Shown here piece after piece: positions 1 through 8,568 of a DNA stretch of 64,000 bases. Each line of letters opens with the position of its first letter. Positions within the stretch are counted from its first letter, which is position 1. Below the pieces are notes generated by a model. That model was given only the letters and a program-made list of their open reading frames with translations. It was not told the DNA's origin and searched no databases. Position numbers and translations under genes: made by a program. The stretch is from an uncultured Phycisphaerales bacterium (GTDB taxonomy: Bacteria > Planctomycetota > Phycisphaerae > Sedimentisphaerales > Anaerobacaceae), in assembly GCA_937927975.1 (NCBI GenBank), contig CALEZT010000270.1, positions 1-64,000 on the forward strand. Reading direction: 5' to 3'.

Positions 1-2297
1 TCGTTGTTGTTGTAGCCGCTGGCGGCATAGGTCCCGGCCGGAGCCCCCGGCCATTTCCGCGTGCCGTTGGATTTACGCCCATTCGTCCACCAGTTGAATC
101 CATACGTACCGCGGCCGTCGGCGCCGCTGTCCGGCCACAGAGCAATGGAGGCCGACACCTGCGGGCTCGTTGCCTCGACGATCCACCTTCCGCTGATGAG
201 CTGCTGTCCATTCCAGTTGCCGTAATTGAGGAACAAGTGGCCCAGGCGGGCGATCTGCCGGGCGGAGATGAAGATGTGTTCGTTCGAGTTGCCCGAGCCG
301 CCGTTGACCGCTATCCCCTCGATCTCCCCGAAGTCGCCCCAGTTCCATCCGCTCGGATCCATGCCGATCGGGTCGGCGATTCTCCGCTTGAAGAGGTCCT
401 TCATGGGCTCGCCCGCGATGCGGGTCAGGACGCACCCGAACTGATTCATCGCCGAGTCCCAATAGGCGTAGTGGGAGCCCGGAGCGAATAACGGCGTGCT
501 GCACGGGTCGAACGGGGTGGGACTGGGCCCGTGCCGATAGCTGCCCGCAGGTTCATCGTGCCGGGCCCGGTAGCCGCTGGTCATCGTGGTGAAGTGCCGC
601 AGCGTCACGGCGGGGTAGGAGGAGGCCATCGCGGCCACGCGGTCCTTCGCAAGGGTCTCCAGCGTGGCCTTGCCATCGTCGATCAGAAGACCGAGCACCG
701 TGCTGGTGAAGGACTTCGTCATGGACCAGACGCCGTGCACCTTGTCGATCTCCGCGCCTTTCCAGACCATGCGTCCGTTTCGGACGATCACAAGCTGGTT
801 GACGCCGTCCGGGCCGGAGTTTTCGCGCAGGTAGTCTGCCGCTGCGTCGAGCCGGGCGGAATCGAGCCCCTGCGACTCCGGCGGGGATTCCTGCCAGTCC
901 CTGGCCGGAAAGACCGCACGCGTCAGGAACAGCACGGCATCACCCTGGACAGGGCACGAGAAGCGAGCCTCTCCCTCGCTGACGGTGCTTGTGCCGCAGG
1001 AGACCTGCTTGCTGTCGGCCGGGTCGAACCACTCGTACCGATAGGTCCCCGGCTCCGCCTTCACCGCGACTGAATCGCCTGCATCGGCGGGCCTGAAGAC
1101 AAGGTACTGACTGCCCGGATGGGCAAGGCAATACTTCGTCGACGCCACACCCGGGCTCGGACGAGCCTCCGCCAGATCCATCCGGAGAGCGTAAAGGAGA
1201 GTATAGCCCAGACTCCGCCGGATCGAGTTCCACTTGGGATCGAGGCCGTTGCCGAGAACCTCGCCGTCATAGGGGTCCATGAAGATCGGATTGTGGCCGC
1301 GTGTGAAGCTCTTCCAGACCCAGGCCACGTTGCCGCCGATGCCCCAGAGGTGGTCCGTGTCGGTGATCACGACCTTGCGGCCGTCGGCGGGCGGAGGATC
1401 GTCGCGGTAGCCGCCGTCAGGGTTTGGCGAGATCCAGTCGGCCGGACTGTCGAAGAGAGTCTTGTTCTGCCCGCCTTTGTACTGGAAGGTCATGCCGACC
1501 GGATGCTGCCGTGGCTTGGTCCGTTCATACTCCTTGATGACGCGGATCATCTGGTACTGCCACGACGTCGAAGCCGGGTGGTTCTCGTTGGAGACCTCGT
1601 ATAGCACGTTGTCGAACCCGTTGACCGTATCGACGACCTTCCGCACATAGGCTTCCTGGATCTCCGTAACCGCCTGATTGCCCAGTTCGTGAACCGCAAC
1701 GCTCTTGCCGTCGATGCCGTTGACGTTGTTCTGCGGATGGAAGGGATGTCCCTCCCAGGCGCCGGGCGCGAATTGCAGACCCCAGCCTTCGAAGAGCATC
1801 ACGGCAACGTAGATGCGGCGTTCCCTGGCCGCCGCCACGCGCTTATGGAGCCGCTCGAAATACGCGGGATCGTACTTCGTCAGATCGAACTTGGGTTTGC
1901 CGTCCAGGGCCATCCCCGGTCCGGTCCTCGCGTAGGGGTGCGGAGCGGCCGTATGACGTTTGCCCTCCCCGTTGGCCTTGGTGTCCCAGGAGACCAGTTC
2001 CCACGTCCAGAGCCGCATGAAGTTGTGACCAAGCCCGCCCATCCAATCGATGTAGGCCTGGGAATCGAATGGAGCCGGCGGGTCCGACGGCCCGAAGTCC
2101 ACGAGATTCGCCCAGGTGTGCGAGCCGGTCAGGTAGACGACGTCGCCGGTGGCGCTGTTCTGGAAATATCGTGGGTTCTGCGGACAGACGACCAGCGGCC
2201 CCATCGGAGAACCTTGCCTGTCCTGTGCCGCGGTCGACAGCGAAACCAGTAGGAGAATACCCGCCATGATCGCGCAATTGGATCTGTGAATTCCCAT
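1..2297 (-). CDS. Secreted glycosidase-like / serine beta-lactamase fusion (3' end outside window)
   Basis: This reading frame is open from an ATG preceded by GAAAGG to the left edge (765 codons, no stop). A hydrophobic stretch after residue 10 (MAGILLLVSLSTAA) suggests a signal peptide. Residues about 30-400 resemble secreted GH-A-clan TIM-barrel glycosidases of the DUF4038/DUF6298 kind: YLTGSHTW near the start, an HNFMRLW motif, and YEVSNEN near residue 232 holding the usual acid/base Asn-Glu. At the expected nucleophile strand I see ITDTDH rather than a glutamate. After a short linker, residues about 480 onward look like a class C beta-lactamase/DD-peptidase-type serine hydrolase: SMTKS (SxxK) near 523 and PGSHYAYWD near 611, where YxN is replaced by YWD. 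The product is probably exported and acts on a polysaccharide or its ester decorations. The fusion is seen directly; the activities are inferred. The C-terminus is missing only because the window ends. Confidence 0.8.
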   Translation of the reverse strand, partial: MGIHRSNCAIMAGILLLVSLSTAAQDRQGSPMGPLVVCPQNPRYFQNSATGDVVYLTGSHTWANLVDFGPSDPPAPFDSQAYIDWMGGLGHNFMRLWTWELVSWDTKANGEGKRHTAAPHPYARTGPGMALDGKPKFDLTKYDPAYFERLHKRVAAARERRIYVAVMLFEGWGLQFAPGAWEGHPFHPQNNVNGIDGKSVAVHELGNQAVTEIQEAYVRKVVDTVNGFDNVLYEVSNENHPASTSWQYQMIRVIKEYERTKPRQHPVGMTFQYKGGQNKTLFDSPADWISPNPDGGYRDDPPPADGRKVVITDTDHLWGIGGNVAWVWKSFTRGHNPIFMDPYDGEVLGNGLDPKWNSIRRSLGYTLLYALRMDLAEARPSPGVASTKYCLAHPGSQYLVFRPADAGDSVAVKAEPGTYRYEWFDPADSKQVSCGTSTVSEGEARFSCPVQGDAVLFLTRAVFPARDWQESPPESQGLDSARLDAAADYLRENSGPDGVNQLVIVRNGRMVWKGAEIDKVHGVWSMTKSFTSTVLGLLIDDGKATLETLAKDRVAAMASSYPAVTLRHFTTMTSGYRARHDEPAGSYRHGPSPTPFDPCSTPLFAPGSHYAYWDSAMNQFGCVLTRIAGEPMKDLFKRRIADPIGMDPSGWNWGDFGEIEGIAVNGGSGNSNEHIFISARQIARLGHLFLNYGNWNGQQLISGRWIVEATSPQVSASIALWPDSGADGRGTYGFNWWTNGRKSNGTRKWPGAPAGTYAASGYNNN

Positions 2298-2330
2298 GGA
2301 TCTGCCTTTCTGCCGCCTGCGCAACGTTAG

Positions 2331-4004
2331 TTACAGTTTTCCTCCGCGGATGATCGAAATGAGCAGCCACACGCCGAAGACAGCGGCAATGAAGTAGCCG
2401 AACACGCCCACCTCCTGCAGGTTCGCCTGGGCAACCAGCATGCTGGACCCGATCAGCAGCGCCGCGATGATCAGAGCGAAACTGATGCGGTTGGAGCTCT
2501 TGTCGAGCGTCTTGTTCAGAGTCTCCAGGTGCTCGTGCTGCACGCGAACCTGGAATTTGCCCTGGCGGAACTTGCTGAGAATGACATTGACGTCCTCGGG
2601 CAACCTCGATGCGAGGTCCCCCGCGTCGAGGATCGCCTGACGCGCGTGATGGAGCAGTCGTTTGGGCTCGACATCGCGAAGGGCCGCCCGTCGGGCATAG
2701 GGGGTCAAGACCTCAATCAGATTGAAATCCGGGTCCAGGGACTTGGCGAACGTCTCGATCGTGGCCATGGTCTTGAGCATGAGCGTGAACTGAGCCGGCG
2801 GGCGGACGAAGTGCAGACGAAACAGATCGAACGTTTGTGTCACCGCCGCAGCGAAAGGAATGCTCCGCACGGGCAGGTCGCGGTAGGTCTCGATGAGTTG
2901 CTCCATGCTTGCGGACAATCTGCCCATGTCCGTCATCTCATGGATCATGTCCTGGCGATCCAGGGCCCGCACGACCCGGGCCGGCTCGTTCTCGACGATG
3001 GCCAGGACGATCTCGTTGAACAACTTTCGGTCCTGGGTGGACAGTCTGGCGACCTGTCCGAAATCGATCGGGGCCAGCACGTCGCCGGGCAGGAGAAAGA
3101 AGTTTCCCGGATGCGGGTCCGCGTGAAAGAAGCCCAATTCGAAGATCTGCCGGAGGACGAAATCCGCGCCGCGATGGGCGATGCGTTTGGGATCGAGCCC
3201 GTGTTCTCGAAGGATCGCGGGATCGCCCGGTCGAATGCCGTCGATATACTCCATGGTCAAGACCGCTGCGCCGCAGTATTTCTCATAGACCCGCGGGACA
3301 TGGATCGTCGGATCCTCAGCGAAATTCCGAATGAACCGCAACTGGTTGCGACGCTCGTTTTCCAGGTCCGTCTCGAGGGAGACTGCTTGGGCAAACTCAC
3401 GCACCATCTGTCGGGGATCGATCGTTTCATGTTGAAACAGCGTCAACTTGAGGATGCCCGCCAGATCCTCGAGCATCTCACATTCGGCCTGGATGACCTC
3501 GACGATCCCGGGCCTGCGGACCTTCACGACCACCGAATCGCCTTCCTGCGTCGTGGCGTGATGCACCTGAGCGATGCTCCCGGCCGCCAGCGGCGCGGCG
3601 TCGAAGGACACAAAAATCTCGTCCAGCTTGCCCCCCAACTGCCGCTGAACCTCCGCCTTGATCCGGTCGGGCGACTCCGGCTTGACCTGGTCCTGGAGAC
3701 GTTCGAGTTCCTGGATGTACTCCAGGGGGATGATGTCGGGGCGAGTGCTGAGCAGTTGTCCGAACTTGATGAAAGTAGGACCCAGCTCCTCGAGCGCGAA
3801 ACGAAACCGCTCCGCCCGGCTCCGTCCCTCGGCGATCCGCTTGATTCGCACCGGGGCGACCTTCTCCCCCAGGCGGACGAGCACGCGGGACCTCAACGCG
3901 TCCGCCACTTCTTCCAGGCCGTACTTCATCAGCACAGCCACGATGTGCCGGTATCGGCGCAATCGGTGCAGCCGGCTCTTGAACCGCAAACCCCAGAGCC
4001 CCAA
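2331..4004 (-). CDS. ABC1/UbiB-family atypical kinase, membrane anchored
   Basis: 557 residues, the usual length of AarF/UbiB/ABC1 proteins. Family landmarks appear in order: FIKFGQ (KxGQ, about residue 80), AAGSIAQVH (Ala-rich nucleotide loop), VVVKVRRPG (invariant Lys), HADPHPGN (catalytic loop, about 295), IDFGQ (DFG, about 313). Two hydrophobic segments close the protein (about 505-555). UbiB-type proteins are ATPases/kinases that support quinone or lipid handling at the membrane. Whether this one serves menaquinone/ubiquinone biosynthesis cannot be told, since no ubi or men gene is nearby. The start is TTG, chosen because GGGGAG sits about 9 bases upstream, overlapping the end of the preceding gene, whose stop is only 6 bases away. 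The two genes are therefore translationally linked. Confidence in the family is very high. Confidence 0.93.
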   Translation of the reverse strand: MGLWGLRFKSRLHRLRRYRHIVAVLMKYGLEEVADALRSRVLVRLGEKVAPVRIKRIAEGRSRAERFRFALEELGPTFIKFGQLLSTRPDIIPLEYIQELERLQDQVKPESPDRIKAEVQRQLGGKLDEIFVSFDAAPLAAGSIAQVHHATTQEGDSVVVKVRRPGIVEVIQAECEMLEDLAGILKLTLFQHETIDPRQMVREFAQAVSLETDLENERRNQLRFIRNFAEDPTIHVPRVYEKYCGAAVLTMEYIDGIRPGDPAILREHGLDPKRIAHRGADFVLRQIFELGFFHADPHPGNFFLLPGDVLAPIDFGQVARLSTQDRKLFNEIVLAIVENEPARVVRALDRQDMIHEMTDMGRLSASMEQLIETYRDLPVRSIPFAAAVTQTFDLFRLHFVRPPAQFTLMLKTMATIETFAKSLDPDFNLIEVLTPYARRAALRDVEPKRLLHHARQAILDAGDLASRLPEDVNVILSKFRQGKFQVRVQHEHLETLNKTLDKSSNRISFALIIAALLIGSSMLVAQANLQEVGVFGYFIAAVFGVWLLISIIRGGKL

Positions 4005-4010
4005 ATGCGA

Positions 4011-4310
4011 TTACTCCCCGTTGCTCTTGGCCAGCAACTGATCGATCTTTCGGTCAATCCGTTCGATGTCGTCCCGGCTCGCCAAGTGCATGTTGGCGAT
4101 GGTCTGGCGGACCTGATCGGAGACCAGTTTCTGGAACTCGGCCCGCGTCCGCTCGGCGCTGTCCATGACCTCTTTGACGAAGCCGGTGCGGGTCTCTCTG
4201 AGCGCTTGCCCTTTGCTGACGTACTCATCGAACATCGCCTCGGCCCGTTCGCGAGTCATGGTCAGGGCCCCCAGTCCGGCCATCATCAGTTTGTCCAACG
4301 TTTCAAACAT
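4011..4310 (-). CDS. Phasin-like small coiled-coil protein
   Basis: 99 residues beginning MFETLDKLMMAGLGALTMTR and continuing as an almost uninterrupted charged amphipathic helix, ending in a coiled-coil (DDIERIDRKIDQLLAK). This is the pattern of the phasin-like 'polyhydroxyalkanoate synthesis regulator' family. These small proteins are often encoded directly before an ABC1 kinase, as here (6-base gap). The start ATG has GGAGG seven to eight bases upstream; an in-frame extension to 4403 lacks family character and is rejected. No PHA synthase is in the window, so a role in PHA granules is not supported. A scaffold or regulatory partner of the neighbouring kinase is more likely, by inference. 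Confidence 0.8.
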   Translation of the reverse strand: MFETLDKLMMAGLGALTMTRERAEAMFDEYVSKGQALRETRTGFVKEVMDSAERTRAEFQKLVSDQVRQTIANMHLASRDDIERIDRKIDQLLAKSNGE

Positions 4311-4599
4311 GGCGTTTCCTCCAATGAATTTCCGGTCCCCATCCCTTGCGGCAAAGGTACGCACGACACGTCGGCGGACCGCCATGCCGCAAAACCTTCC
4401 CAACGCCGTTATCTAAGTCGATTCCGGCCCGGCTGACAAGTGGAAAAGTCCGGTCACAGGATCGATTCGCCTCTGGCCGCCGCCCATGGATAAAGCAGGT
4501 AAGATGCAACGGTGATAGCGGTAGAACCGCGGCGACGGTCCGTCAGTAAGAAAGGACAGAGAATTATCATTTCGGATTCCCTTGTGACGAGGTGAATGA
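4311..4599. other. Divergent intergenic region
   Basis: About 290 bases separate the phasin-like gene (minus) from the lactate dehydrogenase gene (plus). I see no credible ORF. A small hairpin GCGGT-AGA-ACCGC lies at 4518-4530, and no clear -35/-10 pair was found for either gene. Confidence 0.5.
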
Positions 4600-5565
4600 A
4601 TGGCCAGTCGACAAAGAAAGGTCGTGGTGATCGGCGCAGGGTCGGTGGGTACGAGCTACATCTATGCCCTCCTGCAGACGGGCGTGGCCGAAACCGTCGC
4701 CCTGATTGACCTGGATCGAGATCGCGTGGAAGGCGAGGTCATGGATCTCTCCCACGGCCTGCAGTTCATCCCGCCGGTGCACATCAAGGCAGGCGACTAT
4801 CAGGATTGCGCCGATGCTAGCATGATCGTAATCACCGCCGGGGCCAAACAGTCCCCTGGGCAATCTCGCGCCGATCTGATCCGCAAGAACGCCAGGATCG
4901 TCACTCTCATCTGCGACCAGGTTTCGCGGTATCCGAGCGAGGCGGTTCTCGTCATGGTCACCAACCCGGTTGATGCGTTAACGCAGGTCGCCCTCGAACG
5001 TTTGGGCTGGCCGCGACAGCGTGTGATCGGATCAGGCACCGTGCTTGACACCGCCCGATTCAAGTTCATGCTCAGCCGGCATTGCGGAATCGACGCCCGC
5101 AACATTCACGCCTACATCATCGGCGAGCATGGCGACAGCGAGGTCGCCGCCTGGAGCCTGTCGCACATCGCAGGGGTGTCCATCGAGAATTACTGTCGGA
5201 TCTGCGGCGTCTGCGACTACAAGGAGCACCACAAGCACATCGCCGAACAGGTCCGCGATTCAGCCTACCACATCATCGACTACAAGGGCTCGACATACTA
5301 TGGCATCGGGCTCTCGCTGGTCCGGATTTCCGGGGCGATCCTCAGAAACGAGAACAGCGTGCTGACCGTCTCGACCCTGCTCCAGGGCGAGTACGGCATC
5401 CGCGATGTCTGTCTCAGCGTTCCCTGCGTCGTAGGCGAGCACGGCGTGGTGCGGATCATCGACGCACAACTCTCGCCCGACGAGCAGGAGGCGCTGAATC
5501 GATCCGCCGAGGCGATCGCCACGACGTTTGCCACCGCCAGGCAGGACCCCTTGTCGAGCGGGTAG
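4600..5565 (+). CDS. ldh: L-lactate dehydrogenase
   Basis: 321 residues, typical of the LDH/MDH superfamily. The N-terminal NAD-binding motif is GAGSVG, with an acidic ID after the second strand. The substrate loop reads AGAKQSPGQSR: Gln84 stands where lactate dehydrogenases have Gln and malate dehydrogenases have Arg, favouring pyruvate/lactate. The catalytic pair is visible as Asp150 (VLDTARF) and His177 (GEHGDSE), with VTNPVD between. The enzyme would reduce pyruvate to L-lactate with NADH in the cytoplasm, regenerating NAD+ during fermentation. The ATG is preceded by GAGGTGA. The gene stands alone, with a candidate terminator just downstream. An insert rich in Cys/Tyr/His around residues 195-215 (YCRICGVCDYKEHHKH) is unusual; homologues elsewhere have a charged linker there. 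Confidence 0.93.
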   Translation: MASRQRKVVVIGAGSVGTSYIYALLQTGVAETVALIDLDRDRVEGEVMDLSHGLQFIPPVHIKAGDYQDCADASMIVITAGAKQSPGQSRADLIRKNARIVTLICDQVSRYPSEAVLVMVTNPVDALTQVALERLGWPRQRVIGSGTVLDTARFKFMLSRHCGIDARNIHAYIIGEHGDSEVAAWSLSHIAGVSIENYCRICGVCDYKEHHKHIAEQVRDSAYHIIDYKGSTYYGIGLSLVRISGAILRNENSVLTVSTLLQGEYGIRDVCLSVPCVVGEHGVVRIIDAQLSPDEQEALNRSAEAIATTFATARQDPLSSG

Positions 5566-5577
5566 AAGGCCGGGGCA

Positions 5578-5616
5578 GTCGTAGGCATGGGGCCTGCGAC
5601 AATTGCGTGTTTTCCT
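5578..5616 (+). terminator. Candidate terminator of the lactate dehydrogenase gene
   Basis: A 9-bp stem GTCGTAGGC / GCCTGCGAC (one G-T pair) with a 5-base loop begins 12 bases after the ldh stop. It is followed, after a few bases, by GTGTTTTCC. The T tract is short, so this is moderate evidence for intrinsic termination. Confidence 0.45.
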
Positions 5617-5990
5617 GATGTCGGAATCAGCAGAATCCCTATTCGTTCCTTCGAGAAGCCTGACTAATGTGAAAGGGACAGTTTTTTGGCTGGACGCGGC
5701 GCGTGCAGGCGGCACCATCAGGGGGCAACCGCAAACAAGGAAGTTGTTTCTGTCCGGCGGTGGCGACTCTGACCAAGCGTGCGAGAGGTTTCTCCCAGCC
5801 CGACTTAAGAACGATCCCAAGCAGCGGATCGTCCTTGTGTGTGGGTTCTTGACGCGGACCCTGTGGAATGCCGGGGCTAGGACCGACCGATCGCAGGCGT
5901 TTCCCTGTCAAGAAACTGGGGTGGCTTTGGCAGGCATGTCGGTCGGCCTGCGCAGGGGATCGGTTTCTCGCGGGCAGTGAGGACGCATTG
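5617..5990. other. Gene-free stretch before the glycosyltransferase
   Basis: About 375 bases between the ldh terminator and the glycosyltransferase start. The open frames here have no recognisable protein character. Around 5668-5690 there is a segment, GTGAAAGGGACAG followed by six T, that resembles one arm of the REP-like palindrome at 43643-43726. No matching second arm was found, so it may be a decayed copy or chance. Confidence 0.4.
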
Positions 5991-7253
5991 ATGAGCATCA
6001 CGACACTCATGCTCGGATGGGAGTTTCCTCCGTTCATCAGCGGCGGCCTCGGCACGGCATGTTATGGTTTGACCCGGGCCATGAGCCGTCAAGGCATGCG
6101 GGTGATCTTTGTCCTGCCTCGACAGAGACCGATTCGCCTTCTCGGCGGAAGCTGCGGTCCGCGCAAAGCTCTTGCTCCCGAGATGCCGAACGTGAGTATC
6201 CGCGCCGTCCGGTCGCCTCTGACCGCCTACGGAAAATACGGCCCTCCCCCTACCCGACCGGTCACCGCTGCGGTTGAATCGGAATTGTCCAACGAGCCTG
6301 AGCCAGTGAGAATCCCCACGCCATACGGTCCCAGCCTGGAGACGGAGGTGTTCCGATACGCCCAACAGGTCGTGGGGATCGGGCAAGGCGAAGCATTCGA
6401 CGTGATCCACGCGCATGACTGGATGACGTTCCCTGCGGGGATTGCCCTTGCCTCTTGCAGCGGCAAACCTCTGATCGTCCAGGTCCACTCGACGGAGTTC
6501 GACCGCACCGGCGAGCATGTGAATCAGTTCGTGTACGACATCGAGCGTCAGGGCATGCATGCGGCGGCCCGCGTGATCACGGTCAGCAACTACACCCGCG
6601 GCATCGTCGTCAACCGATATGGCGTTTCGCCTGCGAAGGTGGATGTCGTCTACAACGGCGTCGAGCCTCCCGCTGAGTTCACCGGTGTTCCACGGTCCCC
6701 CCGGCCCAAGCGTGCCGACAAGAACGTGCTGTTCGTCGGCCGCATGACGATGCAGAAAGGGCCGGAGTACTTTCTCTATGCCGCCAAGAAGGTCATGGAG
6801 AAAACCAAGAACGTCCGGTTCATCATGGCCGGCGACGGAGATCGACTTCACGGAATCATCGAACTGGCCGCCTGGCTGGGGATCGGGCACAGGGTCTTCT
6901 TCACCCGGTTCCTCGGAGGCCAGGACGTTCAGAGGGTCTACCGTATGGCGGATCTGTACGTCATGCCTTCGGTCTCGGAGCCGTTCGGGATCGCGCCGCT
7001 GGAAGCGTTGCAGAACGATGTGCCGGTCCTGATCAGCAAACAAAGCGGCCTGGCGGAGACCCTCCGCAATGCGCTGAAAGTCGATTTCTGGGACGTCGTC
7101 GAGATGGCCAATAAGATCATCGCGGTGCTGCGTCATCGACCGCTGGCGGACATGCTCCGGATCAATGGGCGAGAAGAGACCCTTCGCTTCCGCTGGGAGG
7201 ACTCGGCGGCGAAAGTCAGCGACGTCTATCGACGGGCGCTCAACGTCGCTTGA
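5991..7253 (+). CDS. Glycosyltransferase of the GT4/GT5 type (glycogen-synthase-like)
   Basis: 420 residues from an ATG with GTGAGGA upstream. The N-terminus (LGWEFPPFISGGLGTACYGL) has the glycine-rich nucleotide-sugar loop typical of GT5 glycogen synthases and related GT4 enzymes. HAHDWMTFPAG near residue 140 is the acceptor-side His loop. The C-terminal GT-B half has VLFVGRMTMQKGPEYF and, near its end, MPSVSEPFGIAPLEAL, the E-x7-E donor-binding motif. It probably transfers glucose from a nucleotide sugar to an alpha-glucan in the cytoplasm. The GH57 amylase starts 24 bases after its stop, so the two form an operon-like pair for alpha-glucan building and trimming. Exact acceptor and donor are not determinable. 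An upstream in-frame extension to 5868 is rejected because it lacks family sequence. Confidence 0.88.
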   Translation: MSITTLMLGWEFPPFISGGLGTACYGLTRAMSRQGMRVIFVLPRQRPIRLLGGSCGPRKALAPEMPNVSIRAVRSPLTAYGKYGPPPTRPVTAAVESELSNEPEPVRIPTPYGPSLETEVFRYAQQVVGIGQGEAFDVIHAHDWMTFPAGIALASCSGKPLIVQVHSTEFDRTGEHVNQFVYDIERQGMHAAARVITVSNYTRGIVVNRYGVSPAKVDVVYNGVEPPAEFTGVPRSPRPKRADKNVLFVGRMTMQKGPEYFLYAAKKVMEKTKNVRFIMAGDGDRLHGIIELAAWLGIGHRVFFTRFLGGQDVQRVYRMADLYVMPSVSEPFGIAPLEALQNDVPVLISKQSGLAETLRNALKVDFWDVVEMANKIIAVLRHRPLADMLRINGREETLRFRWEDSAAKVSDVYRRALNVA

Positions 7254-7277
7254 GCGGTCCCAGGCAAGGGAGGACCC

Positions 7278-8501
7278 ATGGCTTCCGTGTGTTTCTACTT
7301 CCAGGTGCATCAACCATACCGACTGCGGCACTACACCATCTTCGACAACGACTCGGACTACTTCGATGGATACAAGAACGCTCAGGTGTGCCGCAAAGTG
7401 GCTGAAAAATGCTATCTGCCTGCGAACCGTCTGCTGCTGGATCTGATCCGTCGCTATGAGGGCCGTTTCAAAGTGGCGTTCAGCATCACCGGGGTCCTCT
7501 TGGAGCAACTGAGGGACTATGTGCCGGAGGCGCTCGCCAGTTTCCAGGATCTTGCGAACACAGGCTGCGTCGAGTTTCTGGCCGAGACGTACCACCACAG
7601 CCTGAGCTTTCTGTTCTCTCCCGGCGAGTTCGCCTGGCAGGTGCAGGCCCACAAACGCCTGATCCACGACACCTTCGGACAGACGCCCCGAGTCTTCCGC
7701 AACACCGAGCTGATCTACAGCAATTCGCTGGCCGAAACGATCGAACGACTCGGCGGTTTCGACGCCATCCTGAGCGAGGGCGCCGATCATATCCTTGGAT
7801 GCCGGAGTCCCAATTACGTATACCGACCGCCGAATACGCGTCATGTGAAACTGCTGCTGAAGAACTACCGGCTCAGCGACGATATCGCCTTTCGGTTCTC
7901 CAATCGGGATTGGTGCGAATGGCCTTTGCAGGCGGAGAAATTCGCTCACTGGATCAACGCGGTCAACGGCAACGGATACGTCGTGAATCTCTTCGTGGAC
8001 TACGAGACATTCGGAGAGCACCAGTGGGAGGATACAGGGATCTTCGAGTTTCTCCGTTGTCTGCCGGGCGAGATCTTCAAGCATCCGGACACCGACTTCA
8101 AGACCCCGACGGAAGTGGCGGCCGCCTGCCAAGCGGTGGACGTTCTCGACGTGCCCTACTGCATCAGTTGGGCGGACGTCGAACGAGACCTCTCCGCCTG
8201 GCTGGGCAATCCCATGCAGCATAACGCCATCACCGAATTGTACAATCTCGAAAGCCAGGTCAAGGCCTGCAATGATCCCGACCTCCTGACCGATTGGCGC
8301 AGGCTCCAGACCTCGGACCACTTCTATTACATGTGCACGAAATGGTTCGCCGACGGCGACGTCCACAAATACTTCAACCCCTACGATTCGCCCTACGACT
8401 CGTATATCAACTTCATGAACGTGCTGGACAACCTGCGATCACGATGCGACGCCGAGACCGCTTCGTGCGGGATGGAATCCCCTTCCATGGCCGGGGTTTG
8501 A
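7278..8501 (+). CDS. GH57 family alpha-amylase / glucanotransferase-like enzyme
   Basis: 407 residues matching the compact alpha-amylase-like branch of family GH57. The start VCFYFQVHQPYRLR contains the conserved HQP. The catalytic nucleophile is Glu144 in VFRNTEL, and the acid/base is Asp241 in VNLFVDYETFGEHQ. TYHHSLSFLFS is another conserved family block. No signal peptide is visible, so the enzyme acts in the cytoplasm on glycogen-like alpha-1,4-glucan. Its coupling to the preceding glycosyltransferase (24-base gap) supports storage-polysaccharide metabolism, an arrangement seen in other bacteria that lack a classical glg cluster. The last 20 residues are of low conservation and end right before a candidate promoter for the next gene. 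Hydrolase versus transferase activity cannot be decided from sequence. Confidence 0.92.
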   Translation: MASVCFYFQVHQPYRLRHYTIFDNDSDYFDGYKNAQVCRKVAEKCYLPANRLLLDLIRRYEGRFKVAFSITGVLLEQLRDYVPEALASFQDLANTGCVEFLAETYHHSLSFLFSPGEFAWQVQAHKRLIHDTFGQTPRVFRNTELIYSNSLAETIERLGGFDAILSEGADHILGCRSPNYVYRPPNTRHVKLLLKNYRLSDDIAFRFSNRDWCEWPLQAEKFAHWINAVNGNGYVVNLFVDYETFGEHQWEDTGIFEFLRCLPGEIFKHPDTDFKTPTEVAAACQAVDVLDVPYCISWADVERDLSAWLGNPMQHNAITELYNLESQVKACNDPDLLTDWRRLQTSDHFYYMCTKWFADGDVHKYFNPYDSPYDSYINFMNVLDNLRSRCDAETASCGMESPSMAGV

Positions 8502-8514
8502 CCCCTCGCGGTCG

Positions 8515-8543
8515 TTGCTTTTCCCATGCCGATCTGCTATGAT
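8515..8543 (+). promoter_or_regulatory. Candidate sigma-70 promoter for the enolase-superfamily gene
   Basis: TTGCTT (8515-8520), a 17-base spacer and TATGAT (8538-8543), with a TG one base upstream forming an extended -10. It lies 14 bases after the GH57 stop and 26 bases before the next start codon, so the enolase-like gene may be transcribed separately. Confidence 0.5.
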
Positions 8544-8568
8544 GAAGGCAGGAGGCATTGGGGTGCCT

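Noticed and set aside
5603..5980. A 125-codon ORF between ldh and the glycosyltransferase
   Set aside because: No Shine-Dalgarno, no family resemblance, and a REP-like fragment lies inside it.
5877..8366. An 829-codon open frame on the minus strand across the glycosyltransferase and GH57 genes
   Set aside because: Both plus-strand genes have catalytic motifs in frame and Shine-Dalgarno sites; the minus frame matches no family.
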